This document shows positions 47,431 to 57,522 of a stretch of DNA of 64,000 nt, in pieces. Within the stretch, counting starts at the first letter, position 1. Each line of letters begins with the position of its first letter. The notes under the pieces are model-generated. The model had not been told where the DNA came from, did no database searches, and saw only the letters and a list, made by a program, of their open reading frames with translations. A program made the position numbers and the translations under genes. The DNA is from Gramella sp. AN32 (GTDB lineage Bacteria > Bacteroidota > Bacteroidia > Flavobacteriales > Flavobacteriaceae): assembly GCF_023718305.1 (NCBI RefSeq), contig NZ_QEYO01000005.1, positions 62,001-126,000 on the forward strand, in the 5' to 3' direction.

Positions 47431-48524
47431 TGTTTAGGTTTTGAACTAAGATTCGAGATAAATATAGCCATTTGCATACTTATAAGGAATAAGTCGAAAA
47501 TTGGGAAAAACCATACAAGATCCTCCTCTTTTAGTTTTTGTGCAGCTTTAAAATAAACAATTCCTTCAAGTATAAGCTTTAATCCCAACACACTTAATAC
47601 AAGTATTGGAAAAATTTGAAGTATGAGCATTAGCATAAAAAATAACCAAAAACAAATCCTGGCAATATAGAATAAAGATAAAAGTAATTTGTGTTTAACC
47701 TGATAATGTCCCGCGACAGAGACATGTCTTCTTTTCTGATTATACCATTCCTTAAAATTTTTCTTGGGGATACTTCTGGTAATAGCTTCAGAATCATAAA
47801 CACAGGTTGTATTTCCTGAAGTTCCGGCTTCGTTTACAAAAAGATCATCATCTCCTGAGCGCAAATGTAAATGATTGGCAAAACCTCTAATTTCATAGAA
47901 TAACCTGGAAGTATAGGCCAAATTTCTCCCCACTCCCATATAGGGTGAGCCTAATTTTGCATAGGAAAAATACTGGATCGCCGTGAGCAGGGTTTCATAC
48001 CTGATGAGTTTATTTAAAAATGATGAGGTATCCTGAAAATAGCCGCCATAGCCCAATACCATCTGGATTCCCGGTTGGAACCCATTGGCCATATGGGAGA
48101 TCCAGTTTTTGCTTTGCGGCGCACAATCTGCATCAGTAAAAAGTAAATGGGTATTTTTTGCTTTTTTAATCCCCAGGGTTAAAGCATATTTTTTATTTCC
48201 CCAAAATGCCTCATTATTTTCAACCTTCACGCATTTAATGCGTTTATCAATTTTCTGAAATTCTTCAATAACCTGTTCAGTATCATCTGAAGAAGCATCG
48301 TTGATAATAACTATTTCAAAATCCGGGTAATTTTGATCGAGGATAGAGGGGATAAAACTTCGAAGATTTTCAGCTTCATTTTTTGCACAAACGATTACTG
48401 AAATGGGAATGTTAGTATTCACAATTTTTTTCGGCTTCGAAAAAGCAAATGAAAAGAAACAAAAAAAGTAGATGAAATTTATGAGGCTAATCACCAGAAA
48501 TACACCAATAAGGATATATTCCAT
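47421..48524 (-). CDS. Family 2 glycosyltransferase, membrane-bound
   Basis: 367 residues. An N-terminal TM (about 1-26) precedes a GT-A domain with ISVIVCAKNEAENL, VIINDASSDDT, the metal-binding DAD motif (LFTDADCAP) and a SGDDDLFVNE acceptor-side motif, then a C-terminal KRRHVSVAGHY segment and two or three TM helices. It is likely to make or extend a polysaccharide or lipid-linked glycan. It sits between a small membrane protein (4 bases upstream) and the sigma factor (10-base overlap). Confidence 0.88.
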   Translation of the reverse strand: MEYILIGVFLVISLINFIYFFCFFSFAFSKPKKIVNTNIPISVIVCAKNEAENLRSFIPSILDQNYPDFEIVIINDASSDDTEQVIEEFQKIDKRIKCVKVENNEAFWGNKKYALTLGIKKAKNTHLLFTDADCAPQSKNWISHMANGFQPGIQMVLGYGGYFQDTSSFLNKLIRYETLLTAIQYFSYAKLGSPYMGVGRNLAYTSRLFYEIRGFANHLHLRSGDDDLFVNEAGTSGNTTCVYDSEAITRSIPKKNFKEWYNQKRRHVSVAGHYQVKHKLLLSLFYIARICFWLFFMLMLILQIFPILVLSVLGLKLILEGIVYFKAAQKLKEEDLVWFFPIFDLFLISMQMAIFISNLSSKPKHWK

Positions 48525-48528
48525 TTAT

Positions 48529-48735
48529 TTAGCTCGCTTTAGACGTTTCTGAACAATCAGAGATTTCGTCTGGCAGCTTTCCGCAATAACTGCAGGGTTC
48601 ACCAGATTTATTTAAATAAGGGTTTTGGCTTGCGCAGGTACCTGCGAATTTTCCATTCTTCTTTCCCCAAATTTTAATGGCAATTCCTGCAAAAGCAAGG
48701 CCCAATAAAATAATACTAAGAATTAATAATTTCAT
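48529..48735 (-). CDS. Small membrane-anchored Cys-rich protein
   Basis: 68 residues: an N-terminal TM (LLILSIILLGLAFAGIAI), a basic patch, then CASQNPYLNKSGEPCSYCGKLP and a final Cys. The CxxC and the two further Cys suggest a small metal site or disulfides outside the membrane. It is annotated in flavobacteria only as a membrane or secreted protein. It is the first gene of the run leading to the glycosyltransferase and sigma factor. Function unknown. Confidence 0.75.
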   Translation of the reverse strand: MKLLILSIILLGLAFAGIAIKIWGKKNGKFAGTCASQNPYLNKSGEPCSYCGKLPDEISDCSETSKAS

Positions 48736-48902
48736 TACGTGTAATAATTATAAAGCAAAAATAAGAATAATTAAATGCTTCAGAAAGTAGGTTGGTCAAT
48801 TAATAAATCATTTACACAATTTAACTAAAATTTAATCGAAATACCTCTATTACATGGGTTTATCACAATACCTTGCAATCTTAATAACCAAAAACTAAAG
48901 TT

Positions 48903-49520
48903 ATGAAATTTAAAATATTATTAATGTCTTTCGCTGCTTCTGCAATGATCTTTACATCCTGCGATGATGGTAAGAAAGAAAAGGCAGAAAAAGAGAAAAT
49001 GGAAATGGAAGCCCAACGTGAGGCTGAAATGGAAGCTGAAAATGCAAAAATGGAAATGGAGTCGAATAGTATTGCTGCCAAAGCGATGGAAACCGACACC
49101 TTGAGTACTTTGGTAAGCGCACTTCAAACTGCTGAAATGGCTGCCCTTCTAAAAACAGATGATGGACCTTATACGGTATTTGCTCCAAATAATGGTGCAT
49201 TTGCCAAGGTAAAAAAGGCTACACTTGATACGCTAATGTTACAAAAAAACAAATCCAAGCTTGGAGATGTTCTTAAATATCATGTAGTTGAAGATGAAAT
49301 TTCTTCTCAGGAACTTGTGGAAATGATCAATGACAATGATGGAAAATACACAATATCTACTATGGGTGGTGGAGAATTAGTTGCCTCCTTAAAGGGGGAT
49401 AAAGTAATCCTGACTGACGAGAATGGAAATACTGCGACTGTGATTCAGCCAGATGTGGATGCTTCTAATGGAGTTGTTCATATTATTGATGCAGTGGTGA
49501 TGAGAAAACCAGTTCAATAA
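48903..49520 (+). CDS. Fasciclin-domain lipoprotein
   Basis: 205 residues. A lipoprotein signal (FTSC, Cys20) is followed by a very Glu/Met/Lys-rich linker (about 25-58) and a FAS1 domain (about 65-203) with TLVSALQTAEMAALLKTDDGPYTVFAPNNGAF, LKYHVVEDEIS and the terminal NGVVHIIDAVV motif. FAS1 domains mediate adhesion. The linker, with its alternating Glu and Met, looks like a spacer to the cell surface. Transcribed alone. Confidence 0.9.
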   Translation: MKFKILLMSFAASAMIFTSCDDGKKEKAEKEKMEMEAQREAEMEAENAKMEMESNSIAAKAMETDTLSTLVSALQTAEMAALLKTDDGPYTVFAPNNGAFAKVKKATLDTLMLQKNKSKLGDVLKYHVVEDEISSQELVEMINDNDGKYTISTMGGGELVASLKGDKVILTDENGNTATVIQPDVDASNGVVHIIDAVVMRKPVQ

Positions 49521-49548
49521 GGGTTGAGTTAATTTTAAAAAAAATTGA

Positions 49549-49572
49549 AGGGGGCGAAAGCCTCCTTTTTTT
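49549..49572 (+). terminator. Terminator after the fasciclin gene
   Basis: Stem AGGGGGC / GCCTCCT (one G-U pair) with a GAAA tetraloop, followed by a T run; it touches the last bases of the convergent murB gene. Confidence 0.8.
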
Positions 49573-50584
49573 ATATAATATTTACCTCAGGCTCCAGATC
49601 AATTCCAAATTTATCTTTTACAGTAGACTGAATTTTTGCTGAAAGATTTAAAATATCGGCACCAGAAGCATTGCCATAATTAACCAGAACCAAAGCCTGA
49701 TTTTTATGAACACCGGCATCACCATCACGATATCCTTTTAAACCAGCCTGATCTATCAACCAGCCCGCGGGCACTTTTACTTCAGAAGCTGAAATTGGAT
49801 ACGAGGGCATATCAGGAAAGTTTGACTTCATGTTATTGAAATCTTCAATAGAAATAACGGGATTTTTAAAAAAACTACCGCTATTTCCTAATTCTTTAGG
49901 ATCGGGTAATTTGGATTGTCTAATGGCGATGACGGCATTGGAAATATCCTTTGGAGTAGGTGAGGAAATATGATTTTTTTCTAGTTCCTCTTTTATTGCA
50001 CCGTACTCAATATTTTTTTTGTGATTTCGTTTTGTGAGTCTAAAATAAACCGCGGTAATGATATACTGCCCTTTAAGCTCTGTCTTGAAAACAGAATTTC
50101 GATAATCAAATTTACATTCTTCCAGGCTGAATTCTTTTTCTTCCAGGCTTTGAACATTTAAAGTATCACATTTTAGAAAAGTATCTTTTAGTTCAACTCC
50201 ATACGCTCCAATATTCTGAATAGGAGAGGTACCTACATTTCCGGGAATAAGGGAGAGGTTTTCAAGCCCGCCATAACCTTTCTCAATCGCATACAAAACA
50301 AGCTGATGCCAGTTTTCACCTGCGCAAACTTTAAGAATTACTTCATCATCATCTTCAGAAATAATTTCCTTTCCTCTTAGATCAATATGCAGAACGGTTT
50401 TCTGAATATCTTTGGTAATAAGCATATTGCTTCCGCCACCCAGGATAAAAACTTCCGAAGCATAACTTCCTCTAAGAAGGATTTTTAAATCCTCAATTTT
50501 TTGGACCGAAACAAATCTACTAGCCCTGGCCTCAATACCAAAACTGTTGTATTTTTTTAAAGAAAAGTTCCGCAGGATGCGCAT
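49571..50584 (-). CDS. murB: UDP-N-acetylenolpyruvoylglucosamine reductase MurB
   Basis: FAD enzyme making UDP-N-acetylmuramate for peptidoglycan. 337 residues, type I (E. coli-like). Visible: GGGSNMLI (FAD diphosphate), ENLSLIPGNVGTSPIQNIGAYG, and the catalytic Ser in GNSGSFFKNP. The C-terminal EPEVNII is typical. It follows the aminotransferase by 3 bases in the same operon. Confidence 0.94.
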   Translation of the reverse strand: MRILRNFSLKKYNSFGIEARASRFVSVQKIEDLKILLRGSYASEVFILGGGSNMLITKDIQKTVLHIDLRGKEIISEDDDEVILKVCAGENWHQLVLYAIEKGYGGLENLSLIPGNVGTSPIQNIGAYGVELKDTFLKCDTLNVQSLEEKEFSLEECKFDYRNSVFKTELKGQYIITAVYFRLTKRNHKKNIEYGAIKEELEKNHISSPTPKDISNAVIAIRQSKLPDPKELGNSGSFFKNPVISIEDFNNMKSNFPDMPSYPISASEVKVPAGWLIDQAGLKGYRDGDAGVHKNQALVLVNYGNASGADILNLSAKIQSTVKDKFGIDLEPEVNII

Positions 50585-50587
50585 TAA

Positions 50588-51781
50588 CTATTTTTTCAGA
50601 TATGATTTTAAAGCTTTTTCCAGGATGATAATTGCCCTTTCTAAGTCCTCTTTCTTCAGAACATAGGCGATGCGAATTTGATTTTTTCCCGTATTAGGAG
50701 TAGAATAAAATCCGGCAGCAGGTGCGACCATAATCGTTTCTCCCTCGTCTTCAAAATCTTCCAGTAACCATCTTGCGAAATCATCGGCATCTTCAATGGG
50801 TAATTCAGCAATGCAATAAAAAGCACCTTTAGGTTTCCCTACTTTTACACCATCAATTTTTTCAAGGCCTTCAACCAGAATATTTCTTCGTGCCACATAT
50901 TCTTCAATCACTTCCTCAAAATAACTATCTGGAGTATCCAGGGCCGCTTCCGCCGCAATCTGTGCGAATGTTGGTGGGCTAAGTCTCGCCTGGGCAAATT
51001 TCATCGCCGTAGCAATAACTTCTTGATTCTTTGATACCAAACAGCCAATTCGAGCGCCGCACATGCTATATCGCTTAGAAACCGAATCTACCATAATCGC
51101 ATTTTGCGAAAGTTCCGGTAAACTCATGATGGAAAAGTGTTTTTGTCCATCATAGGCGAATTCGCGATAGACTTCATCAGAAATAATAAACAGGTCATGT
51201 TTAATGGCTAAAGCCGCCAATTGTTTAATTTCTTCTTCGGTATATAAATAACCGGTTGGATTACCGGGATTACAAATTAATATCGCTTTGGTTTTTTCTG
51301 AAATCAGTTTTTCAAAATCTGAGATTGGAGGGAGGGCAAAGCTATTCTCAATTGTAGATTCAATAGGTCTAATTTTAACTCCTGAAGCGGTTGCAAATCC
51401 ATTATAATTCGCATAAAAAGGTTCCGGAATGATCACTTCGTCCCCAGGATCTGTAATACTCCCCATGGCAAATAAAAGTGCTTCACTCCCTCCGGTACTT
51501 ATAATGATGTCATTTTTGCTAACCGGAATAGCTGTTTTTTGATAGTATGCAGCTAACTTCTCTCTATAACTCTCGAAACCTGCGGAATGGCTATAAGAAA
51601 GAACTTCTATATCCTGGTTTTTTACCGCATCCAGGGCTACCTGGGGAGTTTTAATATCGGGCTGACCAATATTTAACTGATATATTTTTTTTCCATTTTT
51701 TATCGCAGCTTCTGCAAATGGAACTAATTTTCTTATTGGAGATTCTGGCATTTCCTGCCCTTTCAAAGAAATCTTTGGCAT
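50588..51781 (-). CDS. Class I/II PLP-dependent aminotransferase (aspartate-type)
   Basis: 397 residues from ATG 51781 (MPKISLKGQEMPESPIRKL); an upstream TTG at 51811 is rejected because it adds a poor 10-residue leader. PLP lysine lies in VDSVSKRYSMCGARIGC; NPGNPTGYLYTEEE and DEVYREFAYDG are typical of the fold-type I aspartate aminotransferase group. The substrate cannot be assigned. It is followed by murB after 3 bases and by a terminator upstream. Confidence 0.9.
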   Translation of the reverse strand: MPKISLKGQEMPESPIRKLVPFAEAAIKNGKKIYQLNIGQPDIKTPQVALDAVKNQDIEVLSYSHSAGFESYREKLAAYYQKTAIPVSKNDIIISTGGSEALLFAMGSITDPGDEVIIPEPFYANYNGFATASGVKIRPIESTIENSFALPPISDFEKLISEKTKAILICNPGNPTGYLYTEEEIKQLAALAIKHDLFIISDEVYREFAYDGQKHFSIMSLPELSQNAIMVDSVSKRYSMCGARIGCLVSKNQEVIATAMKFAQARLSPPTFAQIAAEAALDTPDSYFEEVIEEYVARRNILVEGLEKIDGVKVGKPKGAFYCIAELPIEDADDFARWLLEDFEDEGETIMVAPAAGFYSTPNTGKNQIRIAYVLKKEDLERAIIILEKALKSYLKK

Positions 51782-51862
51782 TACAATATTTTTAGATTTG
51801 CAAAATTGCAAAAATTAGTCAGGATTCAATAACTCTTGAGGCTTTATATTCTGGAACAAATA

Positions 51863-51890
51863 AAAAAAGCTCCCTAAAAGGAAGCTTTTT
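51863..51890 (-). terminator. Terminator after the DUF1573 gene
   Basis: Stem AAAAAGCT.CC / GG.AGCTTTTT with one mismatch and flanking A and T runs, downstream of the minus-strand DUF1573 gene. Confidence 0.7.
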
Positions 51891-51910
51891 GAAATTTATT
51901 TTGTCAGGAA

Positions 51911-52300
51911 TTAACTCCCGGATTCTCTATCGATTACCGTTCCTTTAATTTTTAAAGCTTTAACGGGTTCCGAAGAATTTGAATAAACAGTTACCGTTTT
52001 TCTAATTGGGCCTACTCTGTTCGTATCATACTTAACTTCAATTTTACCGGTTTCCCCTGGTAAAATAGGTTCTTCAGGTTTTGTAGGCACCGTGCAACCA
52101 CAGCTGGATTTCACGTCTTCGATGATTAAAGGTGCGTCTCCAACATTTTTTACCTCGAAAACACGCAATCCATCACTGCCTTTTTTAATATCCCCATAAT
52201 CGATGGTTTCAGATTTGAACTCCATTTTGGCTGTTTTTTGAGCCTGAACAGAAGCCAATCCTACTATCAGGAAAATGCTTATAGCTACTACTTTTTTCAT
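51911..52300 (-). CDS. DUF1573 exported protein
   Basis: 129 residues with a signal peptide (ending VQAQ) and one Ig-like beta domain: IDYGDIKKGSDGLRVFEVKNVGDAPLIIEDVKSSCGCTVPT, PGETGKIEVKYDT, and KALKIKGTV. The conserved Cys-Gly-Cys motif is present. DUF1573 proteins of Bacteroidota are small periplasmic or secreted proteins of unknown role. It stands alone between the aminotransferase and valS. Confidence 0.9.
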   Translation of the reverse strand: MKKVVAISIFLIVGLASVQAQKTAKMEFKSETIDYGDIKKGSDGLRVFEVKNVGDAPLIIEDVKSSCGCTVPTKPEEPILPGETGKIEVKYDTNRVGPIRKTVTVYSNSSEPVKALKIKGTVIDRESGS

Positions 52301-52399
52301 AATTTATTAATTTAGATCGGAAGATTAAAGATAGGCCTATTTTAAGGAAACCTCAAATTTTAATTAATTGCTCACCTTTTTTTATCCTCCGGTAATAAT

Positions 52400-52407
52400 T
52401 ACTTTTG
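52400..52407 (+). promoter_or_regulatory. -7 promoter element of valS
   Basis: TACTTTTG matches TAnnTTTG, 27 bases before the chosen ATG. It contains the TTG at which the longest frame begins. Confidence 0.5.
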
Positions 52408-52434
52408 CCATTATTTCAAAAATCAGACCAAGAA

Positions 52435-55065
52435 ATGGCAATTGCTTCACAATATAATGCAGAATCGGTAGAGGATAAGTGGTATGAATACTGGATGGAA
52501 AATAATTTTTTTCATTCTGAAGTAGATGCAAGGGAGCCTTATACTATTGTAATTCCGCCACCGAATGTGACCGGGGTATTGCATATGGGGCACATGCTCA
52601 ATAATACGATTCAGGATGTACTCATTAGAAGGGCCAGATTAAAAGGTTTGAATGCTTGCTGGGTTCCGGGAACCGATCATGCTTCTATCGCGACGGAAGC
52701 GAAAGTTGTGGCCAAACTTAAAGAGGAAGGCATTAATAAAAATGATCTTTCCAGGGAAGAATTTTTAGAACATGCCTGGGATTGGACCCATAAACACGGT
52801 GGCATAATTTTACAGCAACTAAAAAAATTAGGAGCTTCCTGTGATTGGGAAAGAACAAAATTTACCATGGACGAAAATATGTCCCAATCGGTAATCAAAG
52901 TTTTTATTGATCTTTTTGATAAGGGTTTGATTTATCGCGGTTATCGTATGGTAAACTGGGATCCGCAGGCGAAAACCACCCTTTCCGATGAAGAAGTGAA
53001 TTATGAAGAAAGACAGGGGAAACTCTATTTTTTAAAGTATAAAGTTGAAGGGACTAATGATCACCTAACTATAGCCACCACCAGGCCGGAGACAATCTTT
53101 GGGGATAGTGCAATTTGTATCAACCCAAATGATAAGCGATTCAGGCATTTAAAAGGAAAAAAAGCTATTGTTCCCATTTGTAATCGAAGCATTCCTATCA
53201 TCGAAGACGAATATGTAGATGTGGAATTTGGTACCGGTTGTTTAAAAGTTACCCCGGCGCACGATGAAAATGATAAAGTTCTTGGAGATAAACACAACCT
53301 TGAAGTTATTGATATCTTTCATGATGATGCTACACTAAATGCATTTGGTTTGCATTATGAAGGAAAGGATCGATTTAAAGCCCGGGCTGAAATTGTTGAA
53401 GAATTAGAACTTTCCGGTGCGCTTGCAAAAAGTGAAGACTATATAAATAAAGTGGGAACCAGCGAAAGAACCGGTGCGGTTATCGAACCCAGGTTAAGCG
53501 ACCAGTGGTTTTTAAAGATGAAAGAAATGGCCAAACCTGCCATAGATGCTGTGGTGGGCGATGATATCAATTTGGTTCCCGATAAGTTTTTAAGCACGTA
53601 TCGCCATTGGATGGATAATGTTCGAGACTGGAATATTTCACGGCAACTGTGGTGGGGACAGCAAATCCCGGCCTATTACTATGGACCCGGAAAAAATGAT
53701 TTTGTTGTAGCTGAAACTCTAGCACAGGCTGTTGAAAAGGCTAAAATCGCTTCAGGAAATGAAAATTTAGTAGCTGATCAGCTTACTCAGGATAAAGATG
53801 CTTTAGATACCTGGTTTTCTTCCTGGTTATGGCCTATTAGTGTTTTTAATGGAATCCTTGAACCTGAGAATAAAGAGATCCAGTATTATTATCCTACCAA
53901 TGATCTTGTGACTGCACCTGAAATTTTATTTTTCTGGGTGGCAAGAATGATCATGGCCGGTTATGAATATCGTGGTGAAAGACCCTTTAAGAATGTATAT
54001 TTAACGGGGATTGTTCGTGATAAGCAAAGAAGAAAAATGTCCAAATCCCTGGGTAATTCACCAGATCCGCTGGGATTGATAAAAAAATATGGAGCTGATG
54101 GCGTTCGGGTAGGGATGTTGTTGAGTTCACCCGCAGGGAACGATCTTATGTTCGATGAAGACCTGTGCAAGCAGGGGAGTGGTTTCGCCAATAAAATTTG
54201 GAATGCCTTTCGACTTATAAAAGGCTGGGAAATTTCTTCTGAAATTGAACAACCGAAAACTTCAAAAATTGCTGTGGAATGGTATAATGCCAAATTTCAG
54301 CAGACTTTAAAAGAACTGGAAGATCATTATTCAAAATATAGAATGAGCGATGCGCTTATGTCTACCTATAAATTGATTTGGGATGATTACTGCAGTTGGT
54401 TTTTGGAAATGATAAAACCGGAATATGAAAAACCCATTGATCAAAAAACCTATGGTGAGGGAATTAAGATATTGGAGAACAATCTAAAAATTCTTCATCC
54501 GTTTATGCCTTTTATTTCTGAAGAGATCTGGCAGGAGATAACTTTAAGAACCCCGGAAGAAGCTTTGATCATTTCTAAATGGCCGGAAGAAACAAATTTT
54601 GATGCAAGCCTAATTTCAGATTTTAATATTGCTTCTGAAGTGATTGTAGGGATTAGAAAGATTAGAAAAGAAAAGAATATTTCTTTCAAAAACACTATTG
54701 ATCTTTTGGTGCTTCAGAATGAGAAAAATTCCAGGAAATATGATGGCGTGATTTCAAAAATGGGAAATATCGAGACTTTCAATTATACCGAAAATAATGT
54801 GGAAGGTGCGTTATCTTTTAGAGTGCGTTCTAATGAATATTTTATCCCTATTGCCGGAGCGATCGATGTAGATTCTGAAAAGGCTAAACTTCAGGAGGAG
54901 CTAAGTTATACGGAAGGATTTTTAAAATCTGTAGACAAGAAACTTTCCAATGAGCGTTTTGTAAATAATGCCCCGGAAAAAGTTGTAGCGATGGAGAAGG
55001 CTAAAAAGGCCGATGCAGAGGCAAAAATTGAAACATTAAGGGCGAGTATAAAGAATTTGGGATAA
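52435..55065 (+). CDS. valS: Valyl-tRNA synthetase
   Basis: Class I synthetase charging tRNA-Val. 876 residues from ATG 52435 (the TTG at 52405 falls within the promoter). HIGH motif HMGH (50-53, after PPPNVTGVL), the CP1 editing domain ([10 protein letters not shown]), [25 protein letters not shown] (534-538), the anticodon-binding helices, and a C-terminal coiled coil ([23 protein letters not shown]). The length and order fit bacterial ValRS. It is convergent with the ACBP gene. Confidence 0.96.
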   Translation: MAIASQYNAESVEDKWYEYWMENNFFHSEVDAREPYTIVIPPPNVTGVLHMGHMLNNTIQDVLIRRARLKGLNACWVPGTDHASIATEAKVVAKLKEEGINKNDLSREEFLEHAWDWTHKHGGIILQQLKKLGASCDWERTKFTMDENMSQSVIKVFIDLFDKGLIYRGYRMVNWDPQAKTTLSDEEVNYEERQGKLYFLKYKVEGTNDHLTIATTRPETIFGDSAICINPNDKRFRHLKGKKAIVPICNRSIPIIEDEYVDVEFGTGCLKVTPAHDENDKVLGDKHNLEVIDIFHDDATLNAFGLHYEGKDRFKARAEIVEELELSGALAKSEDYINKVGTSERTGAVIEPRLSDQWFLKMKEMAKPAIDAVVGDDINLVPDKFLSTYRHWMDNVRDWNISRQLWWGQQIPAYYYGPGKNDFVVAETLAQAVEKAKIASGNENLVADQLTQDKDALDTWFSSWLWPISVFNGILEPENKEIQYYYPTNDLVTAPEILFFWVARMIMAGYEYRGERPFKNVYLTGIVRDKQRRKMSKSLGNSPDPLGLIKKYGADGVRVGMLLSSPAGNDLMFDEDLCKQGSGFANKIWNAFRLIKGWEISSEIEQPKTSKIAVEWYNAKFQQTLKELEDHYSKYRMSDALMSTYKLIWDDYCSWFLEMIKPEYEKPIDQKTYGEGIKILENNLKILHPFMPFISEEIWQEITLRTPEEALIISKWPEETNFDASLISDFNIASEVIVGIRKIRKEKNISFKNTIDLLVLQNEKNSRKYDGVISKMGNIETFNYTENNVEGALSFRVRSNEYFIPIAGAIDVDSEKAKLQEELSYTEGFLKSVDKKLSNERFVNNAPEKVVAMEKAKKADAEAKIETLRASIKNLG

Positions 55066-55082
55066 TAGGAAAGTAGACAGGC

Positions 55083-55358
55083 TTAATTAGAAACTTCTCC
55101 TATATGTTCTTCAACAAGTTCAATATACATCTTTTCAGCTTCAGCTTTTGACAATTCTTTTACCTGGAACAAGGCGTTCATTTTAAAAGCACTGCGAATA
55201 TCCCCATTATTAGATGGAGGGATATAGAATCCATTCTGTTCTGTAGCCCGCTTGTATAACGCGTAGAAATGCAGCATTACATCTGGTGGGAATTGCCGGT
55301 CTGTATTACTTGCCATTTCATAGGCTTTCAAAAACCGGGCTTTATTTTCTTGTTCCAT
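55083..55358 (-). CDS. Acyl-CoA-binding protein
   Basis: 91 residues of the ACBP fold: PDVMLHFYALYKRATEQ, the Lys/Tyr face, and SAFKMNALFQVKELSKAEAEKMYIELVEE. ACBP carries long-chain acyl-CoA; in bacteria it is uncommon outside Bacteroidota and Actinomycetota. It ends the rsfS-ftsH-LUD-cdsA-psd run, 1 base after psd, which links it to phospholipid synthesis. Confidence 0.88.
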   Translation of the reverse strand: MEQENKARFLKAYEMASNTDRQFPPDVMLHFYALYKRATEQNGFYIPPSNNGDIRSAFKMNALFQVKELSKAEAEKMYIELVEEHIGEVSN

Positions 55359-55359
55359 G

Positions 55360-56019
55360 TTATTCGGTTTTCACATCAGCGATCACGCTCATGCCACCTT
55401 TAACCTTTTCGTTTAAATCTACTCGAATTTTTGTGCCTAAAGGAACAAAAACATCTACTCGACTACCAAATTTAATGAATCCGCTGTCACTTCCCTGAAC
55501 AACTTCAGTACCGGTTTCAGCATAATTCACGATCCTCTTTGCCAGTGCCCCGGCAATTTGCCTATATAAAATTTCACCAATCCTTGGGTTCTTAACTACA
55601 ACCGTAGTGCGTTCATTCTCTTCACTGGATTTTGGATGCCACGCTACCAAAAATTTTCCCGGATGATATTTACTAAAAGTAACTTTTCCCCCCACAGGAT
55701 GCCTAGTTACGTGAACATTTATGGGGGACATAAAAATGGAGATCTGTATTCTTTTATCCTTAAAATATTCCTTTTCATAAACCTCTTCGATCACTACCAC
55801 TTTCCCATCTACCGGAGAAACAATATGCTCATCATTGTGATCTGTTACTCTCTGTGGATTCCTGAAAAATTGAACAATTAGCAAGAAAAACAGGACAGTG
55901 GCTACCAAAATGGCAAATTTTATCCAGTAGGTTTCTATTAAACTGTAGGAAATGATATTTATTGCGATAAGTATGATCGCAGTAAGGGTCATTATTTTAA
56001 AACCTTCTTTATGAAACAT
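55360..56019 (-). CDS. psd: Phosphatidylserine decarboxylase
   Basis: Makes phosphatidylethanolamine from phosphatidylserine. 219 residues, the short PSD type. Two N-terminal TM segments, then SPVDGKVVVIEEV, FMSPINVHVTRHPVGGKV and the auto-cleavage site GS in FGSRVDVFVPLG, where the new pyruvoyl group forms. It overlaps cdsA by 11 bases and precedes the ACBP gene by 1 base. Confidence 0.92.
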   Translation of the reverse strand: MFHKEGFKIMTLTAIILIAINIISYSLIETYWIKFAILVATVLFFLLIVQFFRNPQRVTDHNDEHIVSPVDGKVVVIEEVYEKEYFKDKRIQISIFMSPINVHVTRHPVGGKVTFSKYHPGKFLVAWHPKSSEENERTTVVVKNPRIGEILYRQIAGALAKRIVNYAETGTEVVQGSDSGFIKFGSRVDVFVPLGTKIRVDLNEKVKGGMSVIADVKTE

Positions 56020-56812
56020 AATTTAATAAATATAGATAAGCATACACGAATGGACTTGCAAAGATAATACTATCCAGACGATCAAACAATCCTCCATGCC
56101 CGGGCATAAGTTTCCCGCTGTCTTTTACACCGGCCTGCCTTTTAAATTTTGACTGAATCAGATCTCCTAAAGTGCCGAATATGCTTATGATTACACCCAT
56201 TCCCAGCCAAACTCCAGGATAAAGGAATTTAGTATAATAATAAATTAAATAACTCATGATACAGGTAAAAACCAGTCCGCCCAAAAAGCCTTCAATAGTT
56301 TTATTCGGACTAATTTTTTCATATAACTTCGTTTTTCCGAAGTTTTTCCCAACCAGATAAGCGAAGGTATCATTGGTCCAGATTAAAAAAAATATGCCTA
56401 TTACAAGATTAGGTTTAAAAGTCCCCTGTATAGTTGGGATAAGGGTTAAGAATATTGTTGATGAAATAAGATAAAAGATAATGATGATATACTTTTTCTT
56501 TTCAAAAACAGGAATTTTTTTAATAATCAGAAGATCTTTTACCAGAAAAAGGTTTACAAAAATAGTGATGAGTAAAAGCAACATCGTTGCATTTTGATTG
56601 AATTTTAGAAAACTAAAAAGGTAAAATAGCAAGGCTTGTACAAGGTACAGGGCATAACTCTTTAAATGTAAAAGCTTCTGCATTTCCACAAGGCAAACCA
56701 GGCTTAGCAGGTAAAAAAGCAGAATAAAGATGAGCTCTGAAGAAAGGATGGAAGCGACCAGTATGGCCGTATATAACAGCCCGGACACAGTACGGATTAC
56801 GGTTTCCTTCAT
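56009..56812 (-). CDS. cdsA: Phosphatidate cytidylyltransferase
   Basis: Makes CDP-diacylglycerol, the precursor of all phospholipids. 267 residues with about eight TM segments. The CDS signature is KLMPGHGGLFDRLDSIIFASP, with WTNDTFAYLVGKNFGKTKLYEKISPNKTIEGFLGG upstream. It overlaps psd by 11 bases and lies 3 bases after the LUD gene. Confidence 0.94.
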   Translation of the reverse strand: MKETVIRTVSGLLYTAILVASILSSELIFILLFYLLSLVCLVEMQKLLHLKSYALYLVQALLFYLFSFLKFNQNATMLLLLITIFVNLFLVKDLLIIKKIPVFEKKKYIIIIFYLISSTIFLTLIPTIQGTFKPNLVIGIFFLIWTNDTFAYLVGKNFGKTKLYEKISPNKTIEGFLGGLVFTCIMSYLIYYYTKFLYPGVWLGMGVIISIFGTLGDLIQSKFKRQAGVKDSGKLMPGHGGLFDRLDSIIFASPFVYAYLYLLNYVS

Positions 56813-56815
56813 AAA

Positions 56816-57427
56816 TTACAGATCTTCCAGAAGTAACAAATATAGGTTTTTTGTACTACTTCCATAAGTCATAAAATCGCCCTCTTTCTGAGTTTCGAAG
56901 TTTTTAATCGTAGTGATATTGGAAGGTATTTGCTGTTTGTTTTTGTATTTAATTCCCCTTAAGCCTTCTCCAATGGTATCGATAAGTTGGCTTGTAGAAG
57001 AAAGTACTATAAAATTAGCAGGAAGATCATGAAGTTTTCTTTCTTTAATCTGGTTTGAAGATATTAAAATTGAACCATCATTGGCAACCAGATATTCGCA
57101 GGTAGACAGATAAAATTCTGCTTTCGCCGAATTATTGAACTCTAAATTAAAACTATTGAATTTACTCTTTAGATTGTCATCAAAACAACAGCATTCCGTT
57201 TCGTACCAATCATTCTCCATTAGAATATTATCGAAGGCTTCCTGGATCTCCTCTTCATTTACACAATAAAGAAATTTCCCCCCGTTATTTTTAAAATTTA
57301 ACATAAACCGTTCATCGGTAGGTAATTTTACCTCCGGCATATATTTTCCTCTCTGAGTTGGATCCTGATTTTCCTGTTCAGTTTCAGATTTGGAATTCGG
57401 ATTAAGGAATCTTTTAAATAGATTCAT
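56816..57427 (-). CDS. LUD domain-containing protein
   Basis: 203 residues of the LutC/YkgG (LUD) family: a disordered basic N-terminus (1-40), then the domain with AEFYLSTCEYLVANDGSILIS, IVLSSTSQLIDTIGEGLRGI and STKNLYLLLLEDL. Related proteins act with iron-sulfur proteins in lactate oxidation, but this member stands alone without LutA or LutB, so its role is probably different. It sits 95 bases after ftsH and 3 before cdsA. Confidence 0.8.
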   Translation of the reverse strand: MNLFKRFLNPNSKSETEQENQDPTQRGKYMPEVKLPTDERFMLNFKNNGGKFLYCVNEEEIQEAFDNILMENDWYETECCCFDDNLKSKFNSFNLEFNNSAKAEFYLSTCEYLVANDGSILISSNQIKERKLHDLPANFIVLSSTSQLIDTIGEGLRGIKYKNKQQIPSNITTIKNFETQKEGDFMTYGSSTKNLYLLLLEDL

Positions 57428-57522
57428 AGGTTTACTGTATTTTCTTACACAGATTTCCCCAAAGTTAAAAAATCTCCAACTAACCTAATGATAATTGAAG
57501 ATTTTTTAATGGTAGTTCTAAA

